A stretch of 19,659 bases of DNA from Ichthyophonus hoferi (Eukaryota; Opisthokonta; Ichthyosporea; Ichthyophonida; Ichthyophonidae), in contig NAOQ01000192.1 in the NCBI GenBank assembly GCA_002751075.1, positions 5,733-25,391 on the forward strand. The letters run 5' to 3'. Shown here one piece after another: positions 1 to 8,529 of the stretch (position 1 is the stretch's first letter; every line of letters starts with the position of its first letter). A program made the position numbers and the translations under genes. The notes under the pieces are model-generated. The model did no database searches. It worked only from the letters and a program-made list of their open reading frames with translations, and had not been told where the DNA came from.

Positions 1-306
1 TAATTTTTTACTCTGGATGCTTCAGTTAGTTTAGTGTTTTGATCTACCGATATAGAATGGCTTGTGTCAGGAAATTGAAAGAATAATAGTAATCTTAGTT
101 ATGTTGATTATTAATGTCAACATAAAATAACAATAAGAATAGCAAAATATAACTGAAAAGTGAAAAAAGGCAGAATAGATTTAATAATAATTCTGAGAGC
201 CATTAATATCCGCCAATTTGCCTCTAATATTTCCCTCTCTCCCTCTCTTTCTCCTTCTCTCTCTCTGTTCCTTTGTTTCCCTCTCCTCTTTCTCTCTGTC
301 CCTAAG
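1..306 (+). other. intron 3' part of the FAM204A-like gene
   Basis: No coding signal is seen here. The last 75 or so bases before position 306 are a strong pyrimidine tract (runs of CTCTCT and TTTC) ending in CCCTAAG, which is a good 3' splice site for the exon that follows. Nothing else is recognised in this stretch. The upstream exons of the gene must lie outside the window. Confidence 0.6.
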
Positions 307-503
307 GCTAAGCTAACTGAAGATATTAACCAGGCCTTAGTAGAGAGGGACTATGAACTGTCAGAGATCCTCAATAATGAAATTTCACGATTAGATAGAG
401 ATATTTTGAAGGAGGAGAAAAGGAGTTTAGCTTTGCACATAGCAAAGGGAGAGGAAGAAAAGGGTCGGATAGAGGAGAAACTAAGGAAGAAGCCTCATTG
501 GAC
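307..503 (+). CDS. FAM204A-like protein, penultimate exon (partial gene)
   Basis: This exon encodes 65 codons plus two bases. The encoded segment is highly charged and helical: it starts AKLTEDINQALVERDYELSE and ends LRKKPHW, with an EEEKGRIEEK stretch that should form a single long helix or coiled coil. It is bounded by a pyrimidine-rich CCCTAAG acceptor and a GTAAGT donor at 504. Joined to the exon at 1196 it reads KKPHWTFVPKHKWETKSNM then stop. As I remember it, human FAM204A ends in a charged helix followed by a Trp and then RWETKSNM-GYM, so the W, spacing and WETKSNM block are the main evidence. FAM204A has no firmly assigned biochemical function. The reading frame could also extend upstream through the pyrimidine tract, but a Ser/Leu/Pro run from CTCTCT DNA is not credible protein. 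The 5' exons are missing from the window. Confidence 0.72.
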
Positions 504-1195
504 GTAAGTCAGCGACTGCCAGAATACTATTTATACTGATAGTCGTATATATATATAATCAATGTGTTCAGACACATGCATACACTCTTACAGCTATATT
601 TGTTCATTATTTTCATGTACACATTCTATGCTTTTGCCTCTATGTTATTAGGCCTAATTAGACCTGATTATAATCCTGTTTCTCTTGGTACAGCCTCTCC
701 CCATATTTACTTCTCAACTATTTTAATTACCCTCCAATCCTCTCTATTTTAATGCAAATTTGTGTTCTTAGCCACAGTCACTTAGCCAAATCACAACCCA
801 TTTCAGGCTTCATACTATTGTATTCTTTATTAAATTATATTTTCCTTTCCCCTCCCTGTCTCCCTTTTTCCTTCTATTGTCTCTCTCAATAATATTAGTA
901 AGGAAAAAGGATATACTACCTCTGTTTTTCTATACATGTCAAGGTTTGGGATCTGTGGACAGCTATCTCTGGCTTATCACTCTATCACTACTTCATATAT
1001 CTTTACAAAGGTATATTCTATATGCTACATCAAAGGGCGTACTACTCCTCAAAATATAATACAACATGCTATAATATAATACGTATGAATATACCGAATA
1101 ATATACCCCTATAAATACATACATATATATATATATGTGTGTGTGTATGTGCGTTATGCATATACCTTGCCACTAACACTTCCCCTCTCCCTTAG
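504..1195 (+). other. last intron of the FAM204A-like gene
   Basis: This intron of 692 bases has a GTAAGT donor and a CTCTCCCTTAG acceptor. It contains a short (TA)n(TG)n microsatellite at about 1117-1155. No exon-like coding segment was recognised inside it. Confidence 0.65.
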
Positions 1196-1238
1196 GTTTG
1201 TTCCCAAGCACAAATGGGAGACTAAGAGCAATATGTAG
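1196..1238 (+). CDS. FAM204A-like protein, terminal exon
   Basis: This last exon completes a split Thr codon (AC|G) and then encodes FVPKHKWETKSNM followed by TAG. The phase matches the donor at 503 exactly. The terminal WETKSNM block is the most diagnostic part of the whole gene. Compared with the vertebrate protein it stops directly after SNM, without the extra Gly-Tyr-Met that I recall there. The 3' UTR would run to the AATAAA at 1488. Confidence 0.72.
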
Positions 1239-1487
1239 GCAGCCTGTATAGGCGAATAATAATTAGTTTATGTCCAAAAACGTACTGAGTAAGATGTATT
1301 AGGGACCGAAAAATAATCAAACGGGCATTAAAAATAACATAGGTAAAGTAACTATAGTTATAGTTACCTTATTAATTAATTAATGTTGGGGTTTGAAGTA
1401 TTCTATATATAAAATGCCATGTTTAAAAAGTATAAAAAAAGTTCTCTCTGAGGCAGATTGGGGCCTCTTTATTCTGTAGTCAAACTA

Positions 1488-1493
1488 AATAAA
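1488..1493 (+). terminator. candidate polyadenylation signal AATAAA
   Basis: A canonical AATAAA lies about 250 bases after the stop codon of the FAM204A-like gene. It is a plausible 3' end signal, but in DNA this AT-rich such hexamers also occur by chance. Confidence 0.4.
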
Positions 1494-1665
1494 GGCCATA
1501 CAGCTTTCATCATCCTAAATCTCTGCAATAGTCGGCTGCCACCCTGAATATGGGCGAGATAATTACAATAACTACTATACAGGTTGAAGTAGACAATTTT
1601 AAACCATCCCGTAAAACCATTAATGATTAATATTGTAAATACAAGTAATATTTGTTGTGCTGAAT

Positions 1666-1671
1666 TTTATT
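1666..1671 (-). terminator. candidate polyadenylation signal for the doubtful exon
   Basis: TTTATT on the plus strand reads AATAAA on the minus strand, about 90 bases past the stop at 1758. It supports the idea of a minus-strand 3' end only weakly. Confidence 0.25.
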
Positions 1672-1757
1672 TGAAGTACATTGCTCCAGACTTCTTCTGG
1701 TTGATCTGGATAGTTATCAACAGATAAGGGATAAACTAAAGCCTTCGTGTGCTCCGC

Positions 1758-2009
1758 TTAGAGTACACATAATTGTTCTGTATTTAGACATGCTTTAAAC
1801 TTCTTATTATGCAACTTGCAAGATGGGCAATAACTATAATTTAAGCCACTGTGACCGTAGTTGCGCACTATACAGGTATCCTCCAATGGTTCAATTTTAC
1901 CTGGATTGGCTATTTTGCCTTCTAGTAAATAATGTGAATGATAAATTTCTACTACTTGAGAATTAAAAGACACAATGTAAATTATTAATAGAACAAATGA
2001 AATAAATTC
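1758..2009 (-). CDS. doubtful terminal exon with a NYGHSG motif
   Basis: Reading leftwards, a good acceptor (ATCCTTTCCAG) at 2010 opens a frame that stays open for 83 codons to a TAA at 1758-1760. A minus-strand AATAAA lies about 90 bases further on at 1666-1671. There is no suitable ATG near the start, so it would be an internal start of a spliced gene or a gene fragment. The end of the frame contains IVRNYGHSGLNYSYCPSC followed by a Lys-rich tail with two more Cys. Established knowledge: FAD-dependent D-amino-acid and D-aspartate oxidases end in a motif of the form V-I-H-N-Y-G-H-G-G with a Cys at the same spacing. The match is partial: the His and later glycines are not kept. No upstream oxidase exons were found. 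It may be a decayed fragment or pure chance. Confidence 0.25.
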   Translation of the reverse strand, partial: EFISFVLLIIYIVSFNSQVVEIYHSHYLLEGKIANPGKIEPLEDTCIVRNYGHSGLNYSYCPSCKLHNKKFKACLNTEQLCVL

Positions 2010-2427
2010 CTGGAAAGGATTTAAACATATATTAACGAGTGAAAATAGTTAATAGTTACAGTACCTTTACTATTGTTTTGTGAACTCTTTATATGTGTAA
2101 TGCTGAACGCCAGGGACATTCGTGTAAAGTTCTAACTAGTTTATGGTCAAATGGGAAACATCAATAGGTATATGTGTCAAGTTCTAATTGGCTTGTGGTA
2201 TATGAAAATACTTAATCACTAGGTCATAGACCAGTGGTTTGGACAACAATTTCCTTTTGTCCTTAATTGCTAACTACATAACTACAACCTAATATAAAAA
2301 ACATGGTAACAGTAACAAAGAATATCTATTAAAGTGAGGTGAAAAAATTTGCTCCAACAGGTAGCATTGTTTTAATTCCATAATTTGCATTTTGTCAATG
2401 AAAATTATCTACAATATCAGGTGACAT

Positions 2428-2547
2428 AATGGCATTGTAATAAACTTTAAACTGTCGATAAGGTGTCATAGTCAACTCTAAGAATCTATAAGGTTTTATA
2501 ATAAACTATAGTAATCTATAAGGTATTATAATCAATCTACATGATAT
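2428..2547. repeat. 30-bp minisatellite, four degenerate units
   Basis: Units begin at 2428, 2458, 2488 and 2518 with an exact 30-base spacing. The shared core is ATAAGGT followed by a TATAAT-type segment, then a CAA/TAAACT-type segment and AATCT. The two central units are the most alike. A fifth decayed unit may follow to about 2570. The repeat is non-coding. Confidence 0.7.
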
Positions 2548-3471
2548 TATAATTAACTTTGACAACATTTAAGGGTGGCTATATCGGGATATTATTAGAA
2601 TCAAGAAAAAATGTTGAAAAAAAATAGGCAACCATTATGGTAATGAAGTAGTAAAAATAAATAAAGGTATATGAATTATAATTCCATTCTATTGCTTTTG
2701 ATATCGTGTTTATTGGTATTTTTTTTTTCTGATACCACTACTAAAAAATGAATATTATATAGGCAATAGTTTTGATTGGAGCCATGACACAATTGTATAT
2801 TAAATTTAGATTGTACTGGTTATTTTTTTTTAGACTACATATGCAATAGTATCTGTTAATATTAAATAATCATGGCTATGTACATAAATAACCTAATTCA
2901 ATGAATATTCCTTTTTGATAAAATAAAGGAAATAATAAACGTAAAAGTCCTAATGAAATAATTTGCTCTTATTTGCGATAGCAATAATAGGTACGAAGAA
3001 TGGTAGCTGTTGCTATTTCAACCATAACCACTAATAAAAGAAAGCAAAATAGCCTAGTTATTTATTTAAATACATGCATTCACTATAAGTTTCTATTTCA
3101 CTCCAATATTAGTTACACTGTAATCTTACCATCACCTAGAAGTTTCTCCTGTTTCGTTCTCCCCCACTCCCTTATATCCCTTATAATATCTGCTTTCTAT
3201 CAAACTTTTCTTGGTTACTGTCTCAAATAAATACTTATCTATGATATACTGCAATATGATTCAGTGATCGAATCAATGTTGGGCATTGATAGGGAGGCCA
3301 CTAAATAGTATTTTGCTATTCTGGTAAACGTGACACAAATAACCTTGCAACACTTCTATATATTATTGCAAAAAATAAATGGGGAAATTTTTTTTTTGGA
3401 GTTGTAACATAATCTATACTTATATTCATCATCATTAGCATCTAATAATCATTGACTGGATAATTCCATTT

Positions 3472-3477
3472 TTTATT
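3472..3477 (-). terminator. candidate polyadenylation signal of the 573-residue gene
   Basis: Minus-strand AATAAA begins about 17 bases past the stop codon at 3494. It is close to the stop, giving a very short 3' UTR, but no better hexamer was seen just downstream. Confidence 0.35.
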
Positions 3478-3493
3478 ATTTTTTCCTTTTCCA

Positions 3494-5215
3494 TTATCGC
3501 AACAAATACTCAACAAGATTCTCATGCAATTTTTGTGTTATATCTACTTCAGGCGGACTTTTCGATGCATCTTTACCCAATTCTACCCTATGCGCGCTGG
3601 AATATTCACTAAAACCATTTAACAATGGGCTAGAATCAATAATTACACTAGGGCCTTCTAAGCTAACTTTCCGTTTTAGTGGCAGAGAGGATACTGGAAC
3701 CTTTGGTTCTGACTTTGGCGGCGACTTTACTTGTGGAGGAGAATTCTTGGTATATACAATATGTGAGCGTCTTTTTCTATACGGTTTGGGGGTGACAGCA
3801 AAAGATCGCTCGGTAACAATACGTGGAGAGTGATAAACGAGTCTGTCTGGCATCTTTGGTTGACATGGTTGCCATCTAAAAGTTTTATCTCCCATGTCTT
3901 TATTGCGATCTGATGCACCACTCCCACTAATATCATATTCTATACATCTATTGGCCTTAGGCGATGTTGACTTTAAAGGTAGGGTTAGTTTCTTATATTT
4001 GTGCACAACCACATTTAATATTCTTGTTAGATCCTCATCATTATCATCACTCTCTTCTGACTGCGAACCACTTTTTGCTTTATTCACCCTCATATCCTTT
4101 CCATTGTCCAAGTCCATTGTCATGGCTGTAGAGTCCAGCTTCTTTTCTTCCCTTCCACTATATATACTTCCTGGATACCTCTCCTCTTCACTCTGATATG
4201 GTGTATTTACTGCATAGTTTTTCGTCTCCCTTTCAGCTCCGCCGCCTATACTTCTGTTATTCCTAAATTCCGGTAATATGTCCAGCTGCATTGGCCAACA
4301 CTTAATTTGCTTTTCTCTACAATCTTTATACATTTTATTTCTACTTATAGTACTGTTATTCTGTTTTTCACCCGTTCTCTTTCCCTTCCTCCCTTCAACT
4401 TCCCTAATTATGTTTTGCTCCCAGGTCTCGGAAGATCCACCAGTAACCCTCAAAACAACCATATTGTTAATGGTTTTGTCTTCATCGTTGCTACAACTAG
4501 ACATAAAATAATCATGCCTGTTTTTCATTGGAGTGGTATCGTGTTTTGTAGAATCCCGCTGGTAACCACGCTCTCTCTCCCAATTAGATTGACTTGTCAG
4601 CCTCTCTTTATCCTGAGGATTGATTATCTGACAGGGGGTAGACGGTAACGGGCTAAAACAAGGCACTCCAAGAATAGAATTAGAAGAATTTTGTTTAGTA
4701 TTTTGGTCTAAATATGCATGTAAAGGGAGACTAGAACTTTCAAAAAGCATGGTTTCGGTTTCACCCAAACTACATTCCCCTAAGCATTCAAGTGATGTCT
4801 TTCTCTCCTTAACATCTTTTGTATTGACCTGGGTATCAATAGGCCTGGCTCCGCCCCAAGGGCGCATAGATAGAATGTTATTTTTATCATTGCTTGTATC
4901 TTTATCTTTTTCTACTATCAAGCAGTCAATATTTCCATTAGGTGATATTGGCTTTGGGTGATGTTCCTGTAGCTTTCCAGAAATATTTAGGATATCTTCC
5001 TTTGCAATCAATGATATGGGTATATTTTCCTCAAAGGTGGAAGATTGAAGAGGCACCGGGTTTGGTTTCGGCACTCTTTTCGATGAAGAAGGGTCTTTCA
5101 ATAACCTTTGGGCGGTAGTGCTGGCTACAGCATCGTTTGGTAAGGAGGAAGGGAGACTACGTCTTTCAAAGGGGCTAGGAATATGGTCACATATTGGAGC
5201 TCGTGCAACAGGCAT
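3494..5215 (-). CDS. orphan disordered nuclear-type protein, 573 residues
   Basis: One uninterrupted reading frame runs from an ATG at 5215 to TAA. I recognise no family. The protein is polar, rich in Ser, Pro, Lys, Glu and Asn, and almost certainly mostly disordered. Visible features are an acidic Ser/Asp/Glu stretch at about 386-395 (casein-kinase-2 type), and a C-terminal third dense in Ser/Thr-Pro sites (about 418, 463, 475, 498, 525, 553). There are two basic clusters that look like nuclear import signals (KPYRKRR at about 477-483 and LKRK at about 513-516). SVIIDSSP at about 523-530 matches the SUMO-interacting motif pattern (hydrophobic core followed by Asp and Ser). A likely amphipathic helix forms the C-terminus (QKLHENLVEYLLR). 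A nuclear, Cdk/MAPK-regulated partner protein is my inference. No acceptor is seen just upstream of the ATG, so it appears intronless. A retrocopy is possible but unproven. Confidence 0.75.
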   Translation of the reverse strand: MPVARAPICDHIPSPFERRSLPSSLPNDAVASTTAQRLLKDPSSSKRVPKPNPVPLQSSTFEENIPISLIAKEDILNISGKLQEHHPKPISPNGNIDCLIVEKDKDTSNDKNNILSMRPWGGARPIDTQVNTKDVKERKTSLECLGECSLGETETMLFESSSLPLHAYLDQNTKQNSSNSILGVPCFSPLPSTPCQIINPQDKERLTSQSNWERERGYQRDSTKHDTTPMKNRHDYFMSSCSNDEDKTINNMVVLRVTGGSSETWEQNIIREVEGRKGKRTGEKQNNSTISRNKMYKDCREKQIKCWPMQLDILPEFRNNRSIGGGAERETKNYAVNTPYQSEEERYPGSIYSGREEKKLDSTAMTMDLDNGKDMRVNKAKSGSQSEESDDNDEDLTRILNVVVHKYKKLTLPLKSTSPKANRCIEYDISGSGASDRNKDMGDKTFRWQPCQPKMPDRLVYHSPRIVTERSFAVTPKPYRKRRSHIVYTKNSPPQVKSPPKSEPKVPVSSLPLKRKVSLEGPSVIIDSSPLLNGFSEYSSAHRVELGKDASKSPPEVDITQKLHENLVEYLLR

Positions 5216-5471
5216 GTTACTTTGTTGTGTTTATTTCGCTTTCCAAGTTATATGGAAGGGAAAGATGGTGCTATAATGTTATAATGTTGTCGTATAGATG
5301 CTATTTGCAAAAGCTGTACATGTATTTGAATATTTGGTGCAAATATGTAAGCATAAAGGTCGGTATTTTATGTTGTTAATTACAAAAAAAAAAAAAAAAG
5401 TAAAAGCAAGTAGTGGGAGTAATATATCCATGGGTCAACCTAATGGATGCTAATAACTTATAACAACCTTG

Positions 5472-5497
5472 ACTAATATATAGTCAAATATATTAGT
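5472..5497. repeat. perfect 10-bp inverted repeat (hairpin)
   Basis: ACTAATATAT and its exact reverse complement ATATATTAGT are separated by six bases (AGTCAA). It lies about 260 bases upstream of the 573-residue gene start. It could be a small cruciform or hairpin; no function is assigned. Confidence 0.6.
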
Positions 5498-5617
5498 ATG
5501 TTTGTATTACTACACATGCTAATCTATGTTTTATTATGGCGCGCTAATATTACCCAACGGGTGATGAGTAGGTATCCATATTTGGACGTTGTGACTTACG
5601 GCCTCTAATATGACGTG

Positions 5618-5739
5618 ATTTCTTATGATCATATCAAATGATAGGTCATTTCTTGTGACAATACATAAATATGGCGGTTAATTCTTGTGACCTTACTAAA
5701 TATAATATTATTTCTTGTGATCTTGTGAAATATGCCCAG
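5618..5739. repeat. 30/32-bp minisatellite, four units
   Basis: Units start at about 5618, 5648, 5680 and 5710, each beginning ATTTCTTGTGA or a one- to two-base variant, followed by a more variable AT-rich part (for example AAATAT). A possible earlier, more decayed unit carries TTGTGACTTACGG near 5589. The sequence differs from the 30-bp repeat at 2428. Confidence 0.65.
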
Positions 5740-6256
5740 GAGCTCAAGGTTTACGGGCTAGGGATTAATACAGCTAATGAAATACTAGCAATAATGTATT
5801 TGTAATTTTAAGTTTCTTATTTTTAATTACTGCTGTTGAAATAGCTACTATAATGTAATAAATGTAGGAAATAAAAGCTTATACTTAAATTGGTGCATAT
5901 TCACTGAGAATAACTAATTAAAAATGTTCCTCACTAATTGAACTAGAAAATTTCTAATGACAGTTGTTTGTGCATTATCTTGGTGTCGCTTTGAAGCTGG
6001 AAATATTGACGGTTTAAATGGAGATTTGAATACAGTGTGTAAATGAAATAAAATTAATTCTCCACACGTAGAGGTCAGTGAATGGATGTACAGTTGGACT
6101 GAAGGGTTTTCGGTATTTTTGAATCATTGACTTAGTAGAGTTATCAGATAGATATGCCAAGACATGGTTTTATGATTAAACAGGTCGGCAGGCAGAATGC
6201 CTAAGCAATGTGTTATCTTATCGGGACCCCAAAACATGGTCTGAAATGGCTTATTA

Positions 6257-6317
6257 TAGGGTTTTACCAGCTTTAATAACAGTTTCGCAAGCATTAGCAA
6301 CATTACAGTATGAAAAC
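6257..6317 (+). repeat. left arm of an inverted repeat pair
   Basis: The sequence running from AGGGTTTTACCAGCTTTAAT to about ACAGTATGAAAAC is clearly related to the reverse complement of 6686-6788. Relative to the right arm it lacks 42 bases, which is exactly two 21-bp repeat units. Its plus-strand frame (YRVLPALITVSQALATLQYE) is similar in protein sequence to the minus-strand frame of the other arm. The frame is open from 6180 to 6365. Confidence 0.6.
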
Positions 6318-6609
6318 GTCTATTTTTTTTTTATTTTTTTTTATTTATTTTATTTTTATGTTTTTTGAAAATCAATCAGTTCATGAAAATTTTAATTATT
6401 CGTGTTTTTAGTACTTGTTTTCAAAAATCTATTTAGTTTCTTTAAATATTATTTCTGTATGAAATAAGATTCCTATGAGTAGTCGAAAATAATGAAAATT
6501 GAGATTCTAAGGTATATTTCAGATGGTTTTGAAGAAGTAGCTGAAGAAGATTGTAATGGTTATTGCATGAGAATGCTTGAATACATAAGTCGGCTTTTAG
6601 TAAGGGAAG

Positions 6610-6825
6610 CTATCCTTGAATAAATTTTATTCCATAAAATACTACTATTAGCTCTTTCATAAACAGATTTTTAACAAAATTATTATTTTTATACTTTAAT
6701 GTCGCTAAAGCTTGAAAAAATGTTGTTAGTCTTTGAGACAATGTCGTTAATGCTTGAGAAACTGTCGTTAAAGCCCAGAAAACCCTGTATATAGTCGCAG
6801 GGTTTCTGCCATTGGCTGATTCCAT
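6610..6825 (-). CDS. possible 71-residue heptad-repeat peptide
   Basis: An ATG-started frame on the minus strand contains four consecutive seven-residue units of the type ALTTVSQ, ALTTLSQ, RLTTFFQ, ALATLKY, which at DNA level is the 21-bp repeat at 6700-6783. A hydrophobic-polar heptad of this kind could form a short helical or coiled-coil stretch. It is preceded by GRNPATIYRVFW, and the inverted copy near 6190-6320 shows a similar R-D/N-P-x-T ... YRV lead-in. This could be a relic of a real exon duplicated in inverse orientation, or just a tandem repeat that happens to lack stops. No family is recognised and no splice structure was found. Confidence 0.25.
   Translation of the reverse strand: MESANGRNPATIYRVFWALTTVSQALTTLSQRLTTFFQALATLKYKNNNFVKNLFMKELIVVFYGIKFIQG
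6686..6788 (-). repeat. right arm of the inverted repeat pair
   Basis: The reverse complement of this block starts ACAGGGTTTTCTGGGCTTTA and ends near AAAGTATAAAAAT, aligning with 6257-6317 apart from the two additional 21-bp units. Weaker similarity seems to continue towards the centre (AAAATC..TATGAAA type segments near 6366-6405 and 6640-6670), so the arms may once have been near 150 bp. Confidence 0.55.
6700..6783. repeat. 21-bp minisatellite, four units
   Basis: Units start at 6700, 6721, 6742 and 6763, each beginning TGTCGTTA or a close variant and ending in a GAGAAA-like segment. The 21-base period keeps one reading frame open on the minus strand. Confidence 0.7.
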
Positions 6826-8489
6826 TTTGATAGATCATCTTAGATTGCACAAACTATTTTTTCAGAGTATATATGTAATAATAATTGCTAATACTATTAA
6901 ATGATTATAACTATATAAAGAAATACCCAAATTAATTAAATCTTCCCCTTTTAACAATAACAATACACATACCCCATGATCACTTAATCGGCGTAAATGA
7001 AGTATGCATTTTTAGGGTTATACACAATGTAAAGTATGTTCTGGTAAGTGTTATGTATTACCAGGTCTATGTATCTGTCTTTCTCACATATATATGTATA
7101 GAGACATGTGTGCCTTTCTGTTTTTATGTTTGCTATTGACTCCGTAGGTGATGGCTGTGTAGGCGTTGATATGTATTTTAATGTTAATACCTTTATTTTT
7201 GACCTTATATGTATATTACTGTATATTTGCAAATTTTTATACCTAATTTTCTGTATTCATTAGTCAACAACAGTTACATTCATCCTGGCTGCCCAACTAA
7301 CTGCACTCTCCTATCTTTTTCAGCCCATGGACCTAGTCCTTAGCTTCTGTTGACTTACTTAATAATAAAATATGTCTAGGCTTATCTGAACTCCGTGTAT
7401 GCAAGAGTACACATGAAAACACCCTTTAATTCTATACTCCCTTAATTTCAAATGGATAGAGGATACAGGGGCCGAACCTGTCTACTTGTATCTAACAATA
7501 AGCAGATATGAATGACTGAATATAACGAAAAGGTGTAGAGTGTAGCTGGTGTATAGTTTTATTTAAAATAGTTTGAATTACTAAGGCAAAAAAATATACA
7601 TCAAACAATGGACCCAAGGCTATTACTCGTTATATAGTAATATTCCAGATAATATCATGATCCCCTAACACTAAATTAAGAGAAGATAGCTATTAAAATG
7701 TATATATATCCTAGACATATCTGTCGAAAAGTATGTTATGTTATATTTCATACACATGATGTAAGACCATACTTTATTATTTATGATACCAATCTTGCTG
7801 TCATGGAAAAGAATATAAACGAGTAAATTTCTCTTCATAGAACAATGAATTATAATTTAATATAATAATATAGATTCTACAAGATTTGATAGCACCACAT
7901 TAACATGTTGAAATTGGTTTGATTTAAATGTATGTGATCATCGGTCTGCTTATCTCTATCTTTTTGTGACCAAATTATACCTCCTTATATGTGCACCAAT
8001 ACAGTTTTATTATACAATATGCCCGTCAGATATATTTGTATTCACCAGATTCCATATAATCTCTATATCTTGTGCCATACTACGTTAGTCTAACTATGAT
8101 CTATGATCCGTGTAACTATCCTTGAATAAATATATACAGATCTATATATCTTGTATCCTAGCCTCTAAATATAGGTATTAATAGACAGCTGGCTATTCTT
8201 TTTTGTCACAATAAACTCATACATAGCTATAAAACCACAACCTTAGCTTTGTAACCTATAAATAATATATAATTAAATCAATTCGTGCGTGTTGGTTTGT
8301 TCCATATATGTCTGCACTGCCTCACACCTTCTTCCTCAGTCCACCTACTATAAATGGAATCAATCTGTCGTCGATATAGTCACACGAGGCTCCCTGTTGA
8401 TCTAGTCTTATAAATAAGAGAGATAATATAGGCACCACATTATATTTTCTCCCTTGCTGAAGCCGTAGAAGAATGCATTTCACATCCCA

Positions 8490-8495
8490 TTTATT
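8490..8495 (-). terminator. candidate polyadenylation signal of the PDZ gene
   Basis: Minus-strand AATAAA begins about 35 bases past the stop codon of the PDZ reading frame. This is a typical short 3' UTR arrangement. Confidence 0.5.
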
Positions 8496-8529
8496 TTCTA
8501 AATTATATATTTCAAATTCAATAAAATAC

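Larger units (their letters stand above)
1239..1757. other. 3' UTR and intergenic stretch
   Basis: It holds the probable 3' UTR of the FAM204A-like gene, a small ATTA repeat near 1371-1384, and a possible minus-strand AATAAA at 1666-1671. No gene is seen. Confidence 0.5.
2010..3493. other. intergenic, no convincing gene
   Basis: This very AT-rich stretch has frequent stops in all frames. It contains the 30-bp minisatellite at 2428-2547 and homopolymer runs such as T10 near 3387. The short open frame near 3000-3230 has no recognisable protein character. Confidence 0.5.
5216..8529. other. 3.3-kb gap without a convincing gene
   Basis: It holds an A16 run at 5384-5399, a perfect inverted repeat at 5472-5497, a 30-bp minisatellite at 5618-5739, and a pair of related sequences in inverted orientation at 6257-6317 and 6686-6788. 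The rest is AT-rich with short open frames only. A fair 3' splice-like site (CTATCTTTTTCAG) at about 7310-7322 leads into no credible exon. Regulatory DNA for the flanking minus-strand genes would be expected here, but none is identifiable by eye. Confidence 0.5.

Noticed and set aside
564-1059. Two plus-strand frames of about 60 codons inside the FAM204A-like intron
   Set aside because: They sit between well-matched splice sites, are hydrophobic low-information translations of AT/CT-rich DNA, and show no homology by eye.
3894-4961. Several plus-strand open frames of 70-113 codons
   Set aside because: They lie antisense to the 573-residue gene, are rich in Leu/Ser/Phe from complementary codons, and have no family resemblance.
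3387-5399. The 573-residue gene as a processed retrocopy
   Set aside because: A short minus-strand A run follows the stop, but no flanking direct repeats were seen and the parent gene is unknown. Single-exon genes are also normal.
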